From Thauera phenylacetica B4P (GTDB lineage Bacteria > Pseudomonadota > Gammaproteobacteria > Burkholderiales > Rhodocyclaceae), in assembly GCF_000310225.1 (NCBI RefSeq), contig NZ_AMXF01000011.1, positions 1-42,825 on the forward strand: a stretch of DNA of 42,825 nt, in the 5' to 3' direction. Position 1 is the stretch's first letter. Each line of letters starts with the position of its first letter. A program made the translations under genes and the position numbers. The notes beneath the pieces were generated by a model that saw only the letters and a program-made list of their open reading frames with translations, searched no databases and was not told where the DNA came from. Shown here piece by piece: positions 28,696 through 36,884 of this stretch.

Positions 28696-28723
28696 TCACC
28701 CCTCACCCCTCACCCCTCACCCC
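28696..28723. repeat. TCACCCC heptamer, 4 tandem copies
   Basis: Four perfect TCACCCC units abut the dgt stop; the TCA of a fifth partial unit (28724-28726) is the dgt stop codon itself (TGA on the minus strand). Confidence 0.85.
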
Positions 28724-29848
28724 TCAATAAATCTCCCCCACCGCGAACAGCCGCCGGTGCTCCTTCATGGCGTAGCGGTCGGTCATGCCGGCGATGTAGT
28801 CGGCGATGGCGCGCGGCTTGTCCTCGCGCGCCATCGCCTGGTACTGCGGCGGCAGGATGTGGGGGTCGTCGGTGAAGGCGGTGAACAGGTCACCGACGAT
28901 GCGGCGGGCCTTGTTGGTCATGCGCAGCACCTGGTAATGGCGATAGAGCTTGTCGCGCAGGAAGACCTTGAGCTCGCGCAGGCGCGGCAGCAGCGCATCG
29001 GAATACGCCACCAGGCGCGGCGCGGCGTGGACGTCGGCGAGCGTCTCCACGCCCTCGGCGGCGATGTTGGCGCGGGTCTGCTCGATGAGGTCGATCACCA
29101 TCAGGTGGATCATGCGCCGCACCGTCTCGTTGATCAGCTTGCGCCCCGACAGCCCCGGCCAGCGCGCCTCGGCCTCGCGCCGCTGCACGGCGAAGATCGG
29201 CACCTCGTCGAGCTGCTCGAGGGTGATCAGCCCGGAGCGCAGGCCGTCGTCCACGTCGTGGTTGTTGTAGGCGATCTCGTCGGCGAGGTTGGCGAGCTGG
29301 GCCTCGAGCGAGGGCTGGGTGCCGTCGAGGAAGCGCTGGCCGAGCTCGCTGAGGCGCTCGGCGTTGGCGCGCGAGCAGTGCTTGAGGATGCCCTCGCGTG
29401 TCTCGAACATCAGGTTGAGCCCGTCGAAGCCGGCGTAGCGGTCCTCCAGCAGGTCCACCGTGCGCAGCGACTGCAGGTTGTGCTCGAAGCCGCCGAAGTC
29501 CTTCATGCAGGCGTTGAGCGCGTCCTGCCCGGCGTGGCCGAAGGGGGTGTGGCCGAGGTCGTGGGCGAGCGCGATCGACTCGGCGAGGTCCTCGTTGAGG
29601 CCGAGCTCGCGCGCGATGCCGCGGGTGAGCTGGGCGACCTCGATGCTGTGGGTTAGCCGGGTGCGGAAGAGATCGCCCTCGTGGTTCACGAACACCTGGG
29701 TCTTGTATTCCAGGCGGCGGAAGGCGGTGGAATGCACGATGCGGTCGCGGTCGCGCTGGAACTGGCCGCGGGCGACCGGGGCGGGCTCGTCATGGACGCG
29801 GCCGCGCGAGGCAGCCTCGGTGACGGCGTAGGGGGCGAGTTGCAGCAT
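28724..29848 (-). CDS. dgt: Deoxyguanosinetriphosphate triphosphohydrolase-like protein
   Basis: 374 aa HD-domain phosphohydrolase of the short dGTPase-like subfamily. The metal-binding residues are in [10 protein letters not shown] (His), [16 protein letters not shown] (His-Asp) and [10 protein letters not shown] (Asp); [21 protein letters not shown] near residue 31 is the family's dNTP-site segment, split here only by numbering. It hydrolyses dNTPs to the nucleoside plus triphosphate. It follows aroB on the same strand after 136 nt, an arrangement common in betaproteobacteria. Its 3' end runs into a heptamer repeat and the BIME array. Confidence 0.93.
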   Translation of the reverse strand: MLQLAPYAVTEAASRGRVHDEPAPVARGQFQRDRDRIVHSTAFRRLEYKTQVFVNHEGDLFRTRLTHSIEVAQLTRGIARELGLNEDLAESIALAHDLGHTPFGHAGQDALNACMKDFGGFEHNLQSLRTVDLLEDRYAGFDGLNLMFETREGILKHCSRANAERLSELGQRFLDGTQPSLEAQLANLADEIAYNNHDVDDGLRSGLITLEQLDEVPIFAVQRREAEARWPGLSGRKLINETVRRMIHLMVIDLIEQTRANIAAEGVETLADVHAAPRLVAYSDALLPRLRELKVFLRDKLYRHYQVLRMTNKARRIVGDLFTAFTDDPHILPPQYQAMAREDKPRAIADYIAGMTDRYAMKEHRRLFAVGEIY

Positions 29849-29984
29849 GCGGGCTCCTCAAGTGGCGCAGCAAGACAAAGACAGGCGGACCCTTCCCGCG
29901 GCTCGACTCGCGGGCGAGCCCGCCCCCACGGCAGCGCATCCCGCGACGAGAACACCCTCGCCCGCGCTCGCGCCTGCCGCGAGT

Positions 29985-31067
29985 TCAGCGGCAGCGCGCC
30001 TCGATCGCCGCGGCGATCTCGCCGGCCGGCGCCTCGCCGTGCATCACCGCGCGCCCGAGCGCGCGCAGCAACACCAGGCGCAGCTTGCCGGCCTCGACCT
30101 TCTTGTCGTGCGACATCAGCTCGACGTAGCGCTCGACGCCCATGCGCGGCCCCCACACCGGCAGGCGGGCACGCTCGAACAGCGCCTCGATGCGGGCCAC
30201 CGCGGCGGTATCGATCCAGCCCAGGCGGCGCGACAGCTCGGCGGCCATCATCGTGCCGGCGGCGACGGCCTCGCCGTGCAGCCATTCACCGTAGCCGAGG
30301 CCGGTTTCGATGGCGTGACCGAAGGTGTGGCCGAGGTTCAGCAGCGCGCGCTCGCCCTGCTCGGTCTCGTCGGCCGCCACCACCTCGGCCTTGTTGCGGC
30401 AGGAGCGCTCGATCGCCCACGCCAGCGCGTCGGTGTCGCGCGCCACCAGGCGGTCGAGGTTCGCCTCCAGCCAGGCGAGGAACTCGGGGTCGCGGATCAG
30501 CCCGTACTTGATCACCTCGGCCAGGCCGGCGGAGAGCTCGCGGTCGGGCAGGGTGTCGAGCGTGTCGATGTCGGCCAGCACCAGCCTGGGCTGGTAGAAG
30601 GCGCCGATCATGTTCTTGCCGAGCGGGTGGTTGATCGCGGTCTTGCCGCCCACCGAGGAGTCGACCTGCGACAGCAGCGTGGTCGGCACCTGGATGAAGG
30701 GCATGCCGCGCTGGTAGCACGCCGCGGCGAAGCCGCCCATGTCGCCCACCACCCCGCCGCCGAGCGCGACCAGGGTGGTCGAGCGCTCGCAACGTTCGGC
30801 AAGCAGCATGTCGAAGATACGATTGAGCGTCTCCCAGTCCTTGTGCGCCTCGCCGTCGGGCAGCACCACCGCTACGGTGCGCACGCCTGCGGCCTCCAGC
30901 CCGGCGCGCAGGCGCTCGAGGTAGAGTGGCCCGACCACCGTGTTGGTGACGATCGCGACGCGCTGCGTCTTGAGGTGGGGCAGGATCAGGTCGGCGCGCC
31001 CGAACAGGCCGCGGCCGATGTGGATGGGATAGGCGCGCTCGCCGAGCGCAACGTTCAGGGTCTGCAT
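29985..31067 (-). CDS. aroB: 3-dehydroquinate synthase
   Basis: 360 aa from ATG 31067 ([18 protein letters not shown]). NAD- and metal-site motifs are in place: [46 protein letters not shown] and [16 protein letters not shown]. It converts DAHP to 3-dehydroquinate in the shikimate pathway. The start overlaps the end of aroK by 13 nt. All key residues seem intact, in contrast to the altered shikimate-type proteins of the accessory half. Confidence 0.97.
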   Translation of the reverse strand: MQTLNVALGERAYPIHIGRGLFGRADLILPHLKTQRVAIVTNTVVGPLYLERLRAGLEAAGVRTVAVVLPDGEAHKDWETLNRIFDMLLAERCERSTTLVALGGGVVGDMGGFAAACYQRGMPFIQVPTTLLSQVDSSVGGKTAINHPLGKNMIGAFYQPRLVLADIDTLDTLPDRELSAGLAEVIKYGLIRDPEFLAWLEANLDRLVARDTDALAWAIERSCRNKAEVVAADETEQGERALLNLGHTFGHAIETGLGYGEWLHGEAVAAGTMMAAELSRRLGWIDTAAVARIEALFERARLPVWGPRMGVERYVELMSHDKKVEAGKLRLVLLRALGRAVMHGEAPAGEIAAAIEARCR

Positions 31068-31585
31068 GTATCGGCCTTGTAGCGCGCGAGCGCCTCCTCG
31101 ATCTGGCGCACCATGTTGCCCGGGTTGCCGCGCCCGCCGGCGAGGATGATGTGGGCGGTCTCGCGATAGAGTGGGTCGCGCGCGCGGTGGAGTTCCTCGA
31201 TGCGCTGGCGCGGGTTGTCGACCTGCAGCAGCGGGCGGTTGCGGTCGTGGCGGGTACGCTCGAACAGAACCTGCGGAGGCACGTCGAGGTAGATCACGAT
31301 GCCACGCTCGCGCATCAGCTCGCGGTTGAGCGGCGTGGTGACGACCCCGCCACCGGTGGCGAGCACGAGGTCGGGCTCGCGGGTGAGTGCGTCGATCATC
31401 TGCGTCTCGCGGCGGCGGAAGCCGGCCTCGCCCTCGAGCTCGAAGATGGTCGGAATGCTGACGCCGGTGCGCGCCACGATCGCCTGGTCGCAATCGGCGA
31501 AGCGCATCCTGCGCCTGCGCGCCAGTTCCTTGCCGACCGTGGTCTTGCCGGCGCCCATCATGCCGATCAGTATCAGACAGCTCAC
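31055..31585 (-). CDS. aroK: Shikimate kinase
   Basis: 176 aa using GTG 31585 ([18 protein letters not shown]); no suitable ATG lies near the fold start. The Walker A (GMMGAGKTT), the shikimate-binding FADCDQ and GGGVV motifs and the lid Arg region ([11 protein letters not shown]) are visible. It phosphorylates shikimate with ATP. Downstream of pilQ by 88 nt and overlapping aroB, so it is probably partly transcribed from the pil promoter. Confidence 0.95.
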   Translation of the reverse strand: MSCLILIGMMGAGKTTVGKELARRRRMRFADCDQAIVARTGVSIPTIFELEGEAGFRRRETQMIDALTREPDLVLATGGGVVTTPLNRELMRERGIVIYLDVPPQVLFERTRHDRNRPLLQVDNPRQRIEELHRARDPLYRETAHIILAGGRGNPGNMVRQIEEALARYKADTCRP

Positions 31586-31673
31586 GCGTGACTCGCCGGA
31601 AATCCAGATGAAAAAGGGCGGGCATCCATGCCGGATGCCCGCCCCGCGGATTGTATCAGCAGATGCGCCGGAC

Positions 31674-33821
31674 TCAGCGCAGCGTGAGCGCGTCGGAGAC
31701 GATGCGCGGGGTGATGAAGACGAGGAGTTCGCGGCGCTCGGAGACGCGGGAGTTCGACTTGAATAGATGTCCCAGAACAGGAATATCCCCAAGGAGCGGC
31801 ACTTGCTGAGTGCTGTTGGTTTCGTTCTCCTCGTAGATACCGCCAATCACCACGGTTCCTCCGTTTTCAATAAGTACTTCGCTCTTCACTTTCTTCGTGT
31901 CGATTGCTGGCCCGGACCGCGTGTCTTCGCCACGCGAATCCTTGTTGACCTCTATCGTCAACTGGAGCCGGCCGTCCGGAGTGATCTGTGGCTTGACCTT
32001 CAGCGACAGCACCGCCTTCTTGAACGTCACACTGGTTGCACCGGAACTGGTCGCCTCTTCGTATGGAATTTCCGTTCCCTGCTCAATCAGCGCCTCCACC
32101 TGGTTGGCCGTCAGCACCCGAGGACTGGATATAAGGCGCCCACGCCCATCGGCGTCCAGCGCACTGAGTTCAAGATTCAGAAACCTCGTTGCGCTGTTGT
32201 TCCACAGCACCATCGACAACAGGCCGGGATTTGAGGCGCCCGCCGGCAGGTTGAGGTTCAGACCCGCCGGGTTCGCGTCGTCGACGCCGGCGACCTGACC
32301 CGCCATCGTCCGTGTGGCGCCGAGGCCGCCACCGAGCGTGCTGCGACGCACCGGCGCGCCATCCTCGGTGTAGCCGACGATGCGGCCGAAGGCCCCGCCC
32401 ACGCCCAGGCGCACGCCGAGGTCGCGAGCGAAGGTCTTGCTCGCCTCGACGATGCGCGCCTCGATCAGCACCTGGCGGGGCGCCACGTCGATCTCCTGCA
32501 CCAGTCGGCGCAGCGCCTGCAGCCGCGAACCGACATCGGTCACGAAGACCTTGTTGCTGCGCTCATCCACCACTACGCTGCCGCGCTTGGACAGCATGGT
32601 CTGGTCCTTGGCCTTGAGGAAATCGAAGATCTCCTTGGCCTTGTGGTAGTTGATCTGGAAGCTCTCGGTCTGCAGCGGCTCGAGGTCGTTGATCTGCGCC
32701 TTGGCCTCGAGCTGCAGCTTCTCGCGCGCGGCCAGCTCGTCACCCGGGGCGATCCAGATCACGTTGCCGTTCTTGCGCATGTCCAGGCCCTTGGCCTGCA
32801 GGATGATGTCGAGCGCCTGGTCCCAGGGCACGTCCTTCAGGCGCAGGGTCAGGTTTCCCTGCACCGAGTCGGAGGTGATGATGTTGAAGTCGGTGAAGTC
32901 GGCGATGACCTGCAGCACCGAGCGCACGTCCACGTTCTGGAAGTTGAGCGAGAGCTTCTCGCCCTTGTAGTCGCTGCGCCCGCCGCCGAGCTTGGTCGGG
33001 TCCTCGGCGACGCGACGCACCTCGAGCACGAAGCGGTTGTCGCTCTGGTAGGCGTTGTGCTCCCACAGGCCGTTGGGCGTCACGGTCAGGCGCACGCGGT
33101 CGCCCACCTGCTGGGCGGTCATCGAGGTGACCGGGGTGGCGAAGTCGGTGACGTCGGAGCGGCGGCGCAGGTGCTCGGGCAGCGCGGCGTGCAGGAAGTC
33201 GATGACGAGGTTCCCGCCCTGCTGGCGGATGTCGATGCCGGTATCCGGGGTCGACAGGTCGACCACCACGCGGCCTTCGCCGCCGGTACCGCGGCGGAAG
33301 TTGATGTCACGCACCGCCAGGCCGCCCGTCGCCGCCGCTACGGCGCGCGGCTCGGCGAAGTTGGCGGCGGCTTCGCTCACCACCGAGCCCTGCGCCGCGC
33401 GCGATGCGGCCGGCGAGAGCGCGATGATCAGGTCGCGACCCTGCACGCGCGCCTCGTAGGGGCTCATGCGGGTGAGGTTGAGCACCAGGCGGGTGCGGTC
33501 GCCCGCCTGCACGATGTTGGCGCTGCGCAGGTCGCCCTGGTCGATGGCCTGCACGTTGCGCCCGAGCGCATTCCCGGTGCCCGGAAAGTCGAAGGCGATG
33601 CGCGCCGGGTTGGCGACGCTGAAGCTCGCCGGCGGACTGGCGAGCGGTTCGCGCAGGGTCAGGCGCACGTAGATCGCACCGCCTTGCTCGGCGACCTCCA
33701 GCCCCTCGATCTGGTTGCTGAAGCTCTGCGTCTGCGATGCGTCCTGGGCCAGCACGGCGGGCGCGGGCGCCAGGCCTGCGAAAGCGGCTGCGATCAGCAG
33801 CACTCCGATGCGGTGTCTCAT
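31674..33821 (-). CDS. pilQ: Type IV pilus secretin PilQ
   Basis: 715 aa with a signal peptide (residues 1-25). AMIN domains that bind peptidoglycan occupy about residues 30-270, a secretin N/STN domain with VRSVLQVIADFTDFNII and LKDVPWDQALDIIL follows, then the N1 domain and the C-terminal secretin barrel (VLIEARIVEAS, VVIGGIYEENE, RRELLVFITPR). It forms the outer-membrane pore for the pilus. Last gene of pilMNOPQ, overlapping pilP by 4 nt. Bases ~31740-32240 (residues ~527-694) are visibly less GC-rich than the rest of the gene. Confidence 0.97.
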   Translation of the reverse strand: MRHRIGVLLIAAAFAGLAPAPAVLAQDASQTQSFSNQIEGLEVAEQGGAIYVRLTLREPLASPPASFSVANPARIAFDFPGTGNALGRNVQAIDQGDLRSANIVQAGDRTRLVLNLTRMSPYEARVQGRDLIIALSPAASRAAQGSVVSEAAANFAEPRAVAAATGGLAVRDINFRRGTGGEGRVVVDLSTPDTGIDIRQQGGNLVIDFLHAALPEHLRRRSDVTDFATPVTSMTAQQVGDRVRLTVTPNGLWEHNAYQSDNRFVLEVRRVAEDPTKLGGGRSDYKGEKLSLNFQNVDVRSVLQVIADFTDFNIITSDSVQGNLTLRLKDVPWDQALDIILQAKGLDMRKNGNVIWIAPGDELAAREKLQLEAKAQINDLEPLQTESFQINYHKAKEIFDFLKAKDQTMLSKRGSVVVDERSNKVFVTDVGSRLQALRRLVQEIDVAPRQVLIEARIVEASKTFARDLGVRLGVGGAFGRIVGYTEDGAPVRRSTLGGGLGATRTMAGQVAGVDDANPAGLNLNLPAGASNPGLLSMVLWNNSATRFLNLELSALDADGRGRLISSPRVLTANQVEALIEQGTEIPYEEATSSGATSVTFKKAVLSLKVKPQITPDGRLQLTIEVNKDSRGEDTRSGPAIDTKKVKSEVLIENGGTVVIGGIYEENETNSTQQVPLLGDIPVLGHLFKSNSRVSERRELLVFITPRIVSDALTLR

Positions 33822-34342
33822 TTTCCGGCCTCTCCGCGCTCCTGCAATTTCAGGTCGCTGACTTTTTCCACCCAGTCGCCATAGACATCCTCGACCAGTT
33901 CACGCAGCTTGATCTCGTTCTCGGTGACTTGCGTGATCACGCCGAAATTCTGTCCCATGTAGTTCCCGACCTTCACCTGATGCAGCACGGTCCCCGCCTT
34001 GACCAGCGCGTGGGTGTTGTTTCCCTGCATCAGCACGCCCACCATGTGCAGGGATTCGAGCGGAAAGGCCTCAAGCGGCTCGCGCCGGCGCTCGAGGTCG
34101 GGGCGCAGCGCACTGCCCGAGGCACGCCGCTCAGGCTCCATGCGTCCGATACGGAAGGGGTCGTCGCCCTGCGTGCCGGCATAGGCCACCACCGACACCT
34201 GGCGCAGCTCGGGCAGTGGTCGTACCGCCCCCCGCATGGTCTTCGCCTGCCCGTCCATCCAGGCCTTCAGGTCGTCCTGGCTGCCCCCCGTGCATCCGGC
34301 GAGCAGCACACAGGCGCCGATCAACGCGGCCCTGTTCATCAT
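33818..34342 (-). CDS. pilP: Type IV pilus assembly lipoprotein PilP
   Basis: 174 aa lipoprotein: lipobox LLAGC at residues ~13-17, then a disordered linker (SQDDLKAWMDGQAKTMRG) and a C-terminal beta domain (VGNYMGQNFGVITQVTENEIKL). Anchored in the inner membrane, it links the PilN/PilO pair to PilQ. ATGA overlaps with pilO and pilQ show translational coupling. Confidence 0.95.
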   Translation of the reverse strand: MMNRAALIGACVLLAGCTGGSQDDLKAWMDGQAKTMRGAVRPLPELRQVSVVAYAGTQGDDPFRIGRMEPERRASGSALRPDLERRREPLEAFPLESLHMVGVLMQGNNTHALVKAGTVLHQVKVGNYMGQNFGVITQVTENEIKLRELVEDVYGDWVEKVSDLKLQERGEAGK

Positions 34343-35022
34343 TTCTTCCCCTGCTTCGCGGCTTGGGCCGCCTGCGCCGCCTTGCGCTGCTGGGCGAGCT
34401 CTTCCTCGTCGAGGTAGCGGTAGGTCACCGCCTTGGCCTGCAACTTGAGCCGCCCGTCCTTGTCCGCCTCGATGCCGACATCGTTGAGGGTCACCATCCG
34501 CGGCATGCTCGCGAGGTCGGCGACGAACTCGCCGAGGTCGTGATAGATACCGGTCACCCGCACGTCGATCGGCATCTCGGCGTAGAACTCCTTGATCACG
34601 TCGGTCCCCGGCTTGAACAGCTCGAACTGGAGCCCGCGGCCCAGGCCGGCCTGGTTGATGTCGGAGAGCAGGGAGTCCATCTCGGCGCGATTGGGCAGCT
34701 GTTTGAGCAGGGCGCCGAACTGCCGGTCGATCTCTGCGAGCTGGCGACGGTGCTCCTCGAGATTCACCGCCTGGCGCTTCTTGGTATGCCAGCTCTCGCG
34801 CAACTGCACCTCTTCAGCCTCGCGCGCCGCCAGGGTCTTGACCTGATCCTGCCAGTCGAACCACCAGAATCCGGCCACCGTGAGCACCAGCAACAGGACC
34901 GCGACCACGATGCGGGGCGCGGTCGGCCACATGCCCGGGTCCTGCGGATCGAGCCCCTTGAAGTCTTCCGCCAAGCGGCGGAAATCGATACCTTCGCGCA
35001 ATGCGGCGAGATCGAAGCTCAT
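34339..35022 (-). CDS. pilO: Type IV pilus alignment protein PilO
   Basis: 227 aa: short cytoplasmic N-terminus, one membrane helix at about residues 38-55 (VVAVLLLVLTVAGFWWF), a coiled-coil stretch (EAEEVQLRESWHTKKRQAV) and a periplasmic ferredoxin-like domain. It dimerises with PilN and binds PilP. Somewhat charged C-terminal tail (EEELAQQRKAAQAAQAAKQG). Confidence 0.95.
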   Translation of the reverse strand: MSFDLAALREGIDFRRLAEDFKGLDPQDPGMWPTAPRIVVAVLLLVLTVAGFWWFDWQDQVKTLAAREAEEVQLRESWHTKKRQAVNLEEHRRQLAEIDRQFGALLKQLPNRAEMDSLLSDINQAGLGRGLQFELFKPGTDVIKEFYAEMPIDVRVTGIYHDLGEFVADLASMPRMVTLNDVGIEADKDGRLKLQAKAVTYRYLDEEELAQQRKAAQAAQAAKQGKK

Positions 35023-35624
35023 TTCTGCGCTCCCTTCGCGCCCGCTTTCGGCGCGCTTGCGCCCGCCTCGGGCTCGGCTTCGACCGGCGGCCGGATGGCG
35101 ATGTCGAGGGTAAATTCGCTCAAGCGGCGGTTGTCCTGCATGACCGCCTTGGCCTCGATCAGCCTCGGCTGCTCAAGGAAGGCCGAGGCCTCGACGTTGC
35201 GCATGAAATGCGACACCCGGGCGTTCGACTGCGCCAGCCCGACCACCCTGACCTGGCGCCCGGTCTGCTTGGTCGACTTGAGGTAGACCCCATCGGGCAG
35301 GCGCTGGGCCAGTTCGTTGAACAGATGCACGGTCTCCGCGCGCGTCCCCTGCAGCGACTCGATGACCTGCTTGCGCGCCAGCATCGCGTCGATCTGCTCG
35401 CGCAGGCGGCGGATCTCGGCGATGTCGCGGTCGATGCGGACGATCTCCTCCTTGAGGAAGGCGTTGCGCGCCTCCTGGTGCTCGATGTAGCCGGCGTAGA
35501 TCATGTGCACGCCGAAGCCGATCAGCGCGCCCAGCAGCACCATGCCTGCGGCGAGCGCGTAGAACTGCTGGCGGCGCTGGCGGCGCTTGGCGATCCGATG
35601 CGGAAGCAGGTTGATGCGGGTCAT
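35019..35624 (-). CDS. pilN: Type IV pilus alignment protein PilN
   Basis: 201 aa. The conserved N-terminus INLLPHR (residues 3-9) is the PilM-binding motif, followed by a membrane helix (~22-46), a coiled coil and a periplasmic domain. It couples cytoplasmic PilM to periplasmic PilO/PilP. It overlaps its neighbours by 4 nt on each side. Confidence 0.96.
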   Translation of the reverse strand: MTRINLLPHRIAKRRQRRQQFYALAAGMVLLGALIGFGVHMIYAGYIEHQEARNAFLKEEIVRIDRDIAEIRRLREQIDAMLARKQVIESLQGTRAETVHLFNELAQRLPDGVYLKSTKQTGRQVRVVGLAQSNARVSHFMRNVEASAFLEQPRLIEAKAVMQDNRRLSEFTLDIAIRPPVEAEPEAGASAPKAGAKGAQK

Positions 35625-36697
35625 GCGTCGGACCTCCGCAGCGCCAGGCCGCAGGCGACCATCAGCGCGGGCGCATCGGCGAGCAGCGCCTTCGGCCGCA
35701 CCTTGCTGCTCAGGGTCATGCCGGCGAAGGGATTGGCGATGAGCGTGTCGACCTGGGTACGCGCCGCGACCACATCGCCGAGCCCGGGCAGCACCGCACA
35801 GCCACCGGCGAGCACGACGTGGTCCACCTGGTTGAACGGTGTCGAAGTGAAGAAGAACTGCAGTGCACGCGAGACCTCGAGCGCGAGGCTGTCCATGAAG
35901 GGGCGCATGAGGTCGCGCGGATAGCTGTCCGGCAGCGAGCCCGCGCGCTTGGCCGACTCCGCCTCCTCGAAGCTCATGCCGTACTGGCGCGCGATGTCCT
36001 GGGTGAGCTGGCTGCCACCGAAGGCCTGCTCGCGCGAATAGATGGAGTGGCCGTTGCGGAACATGGTCACGTTCATGACCGAGGCGCCGATATCGACCAG
36101 CGCGATCACCTGATCGGCACCGCCACGCGGCAACTGGCGGCAGACGAGCTCAAGCGCGGATTCGGTGGCCAGCGACTCGACATCGACGATCACCGCCTTG
36201 AGCCCGGCCGCTTCGGCCACCGCTACGCGGTCCTCGACCTTGTCCTTGCGCGAGGCAGCGATCAGCACCTCGACGTCACCCGGGCTGCCGGGCGCGGGAC
36301 CGATACGCTGAAAATCGAGGTTGACCTCCTCGAGCGCGAAGGGAATGTATTGGTTGGCCTCGGCCTCGACCGCGAATTCCATCTCGGTCTCGCGCAGGCC
36401 ATCGGGGAGGATGATCTTCTTGGTGATGACCGACGAGGACGGCAGCGCCAGCGCCACGTTGCGCACGCTGGTGCCGAAGCGACGCAATGCGCGCCGCACG
36501 GCTTCGCTCACCGCATCGAGGTTGGCGATGTTGCCGTCGACCACCGCGTCGCGCGGCAAGGTCTCGACCGCATAGCGCTCCACTTTGTAAGCGTCCTTTT
36601 CCCCGCCCGATAGCTCGACGAGCTTCACGGATGAAGACGAGATATCGAGCCCGACGAGCTGGCGCGCCGAGGGCCTTAAAAAGGGGAGGTCGATCAC
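35621..36697 (-). CDS. pilM: Type IV pilus actin-like ATPase PilM
   Basis: 358 aa FtsA/actin-fold protein: LVGLDISSSSVKLVEL is the first phosphate loop, VIALVDIGASVMNVTMF the second, and VVLAGGCAVLPGLGD the adenosine motif. It sits at the inner face of the membrane and binds PilN. First gene of the operon; divergent from mrcA with 187 nt between, a typical betaproteobacterial and gammaproteobacterial layout. Confidence 0.96.
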   Translation of the reverse strand: MIDLPFLRPSARQLVGLDISSSSVKLVELSGGEKDAYKVERYAVETLPRDAVVDGNIANLDAVSEAVRRALRRFGTSVRNVALALPSSSVITKKIILPDGLRETEMEFAVEAEANQYIPFALEEVNLDFQRIGPAPGSPGDVEVLIAASRKDKVEDRVAVAEAAGLKAVIVDVESLATESALELVCRQLPRGGADQVIALVDIGASVMNVTMFRNGHSIYSREQAFGGSQLTQDIARQYGMSFEEAESAKRAGSLPDSYPRDLMRPFMDSLALEVSRALQFFFTSTPFNQVDHVVLAGGCAVLPGLGDVVAARTQVDTLIANPFAGMTLSSKVRPKALLADAPALMVACGLALRRSDA

Positions 36698-36748
36698 AAA
36701 GAAAACCCTTGAATTTCTTTATGTTACGCGCTGTTTTTCAACAAGGCT

Positions 36749-36760
36749 CTAGCATGCTAG
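36749..36760. promoter_or_regulatory. 12-bp palindrome in the pilM/mrcA promoter region
   Basis: CTAGCATGCTAG is a perfect palindrome 52 nt upstream of pilM. No regulator can be assigned; it may be a dimeric protein site. Confidence 0.35.
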
Positions 36761-36846
36761 CAACAAGCCATTGGGGTGTAAAGCAAACCCCGTCACGGTT
36801 GACATGCACTTACGGTCGGGCACGAGAGCCGGGCGGGCGCATCCCG

Positions 36847-36852
36847 TATAAT
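36847..36852 (+). promoter_or_regulatory. Probable -10 box of mrcA
   Basis: TATAAT 33 nt upstream of the mrcA ATG. The region 17 bp upstream has no good -35 match; TTGACA at 36799 is too distant (42 bp). Confidence 0.45.
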
Positions 36853-36884
36853 GCCGCTCCGCTCGAAACCATCCTGGATTGCCC

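Noticed and set aside
29985-31625. A 546-aa aroK/aroB fusion
   Set aside because: The first part is an off-frame reading of aroK; AroB begins at ATG 31067 and AroK is complete in another frame.
36799-36852. TTGACA plus TATAAT as a sigma-70 promoter for mrcA
   Set aside because: The two boxes are 42 bp apart, far beyond the usable 16-18 bp spacing; only the TATAAT was kept.
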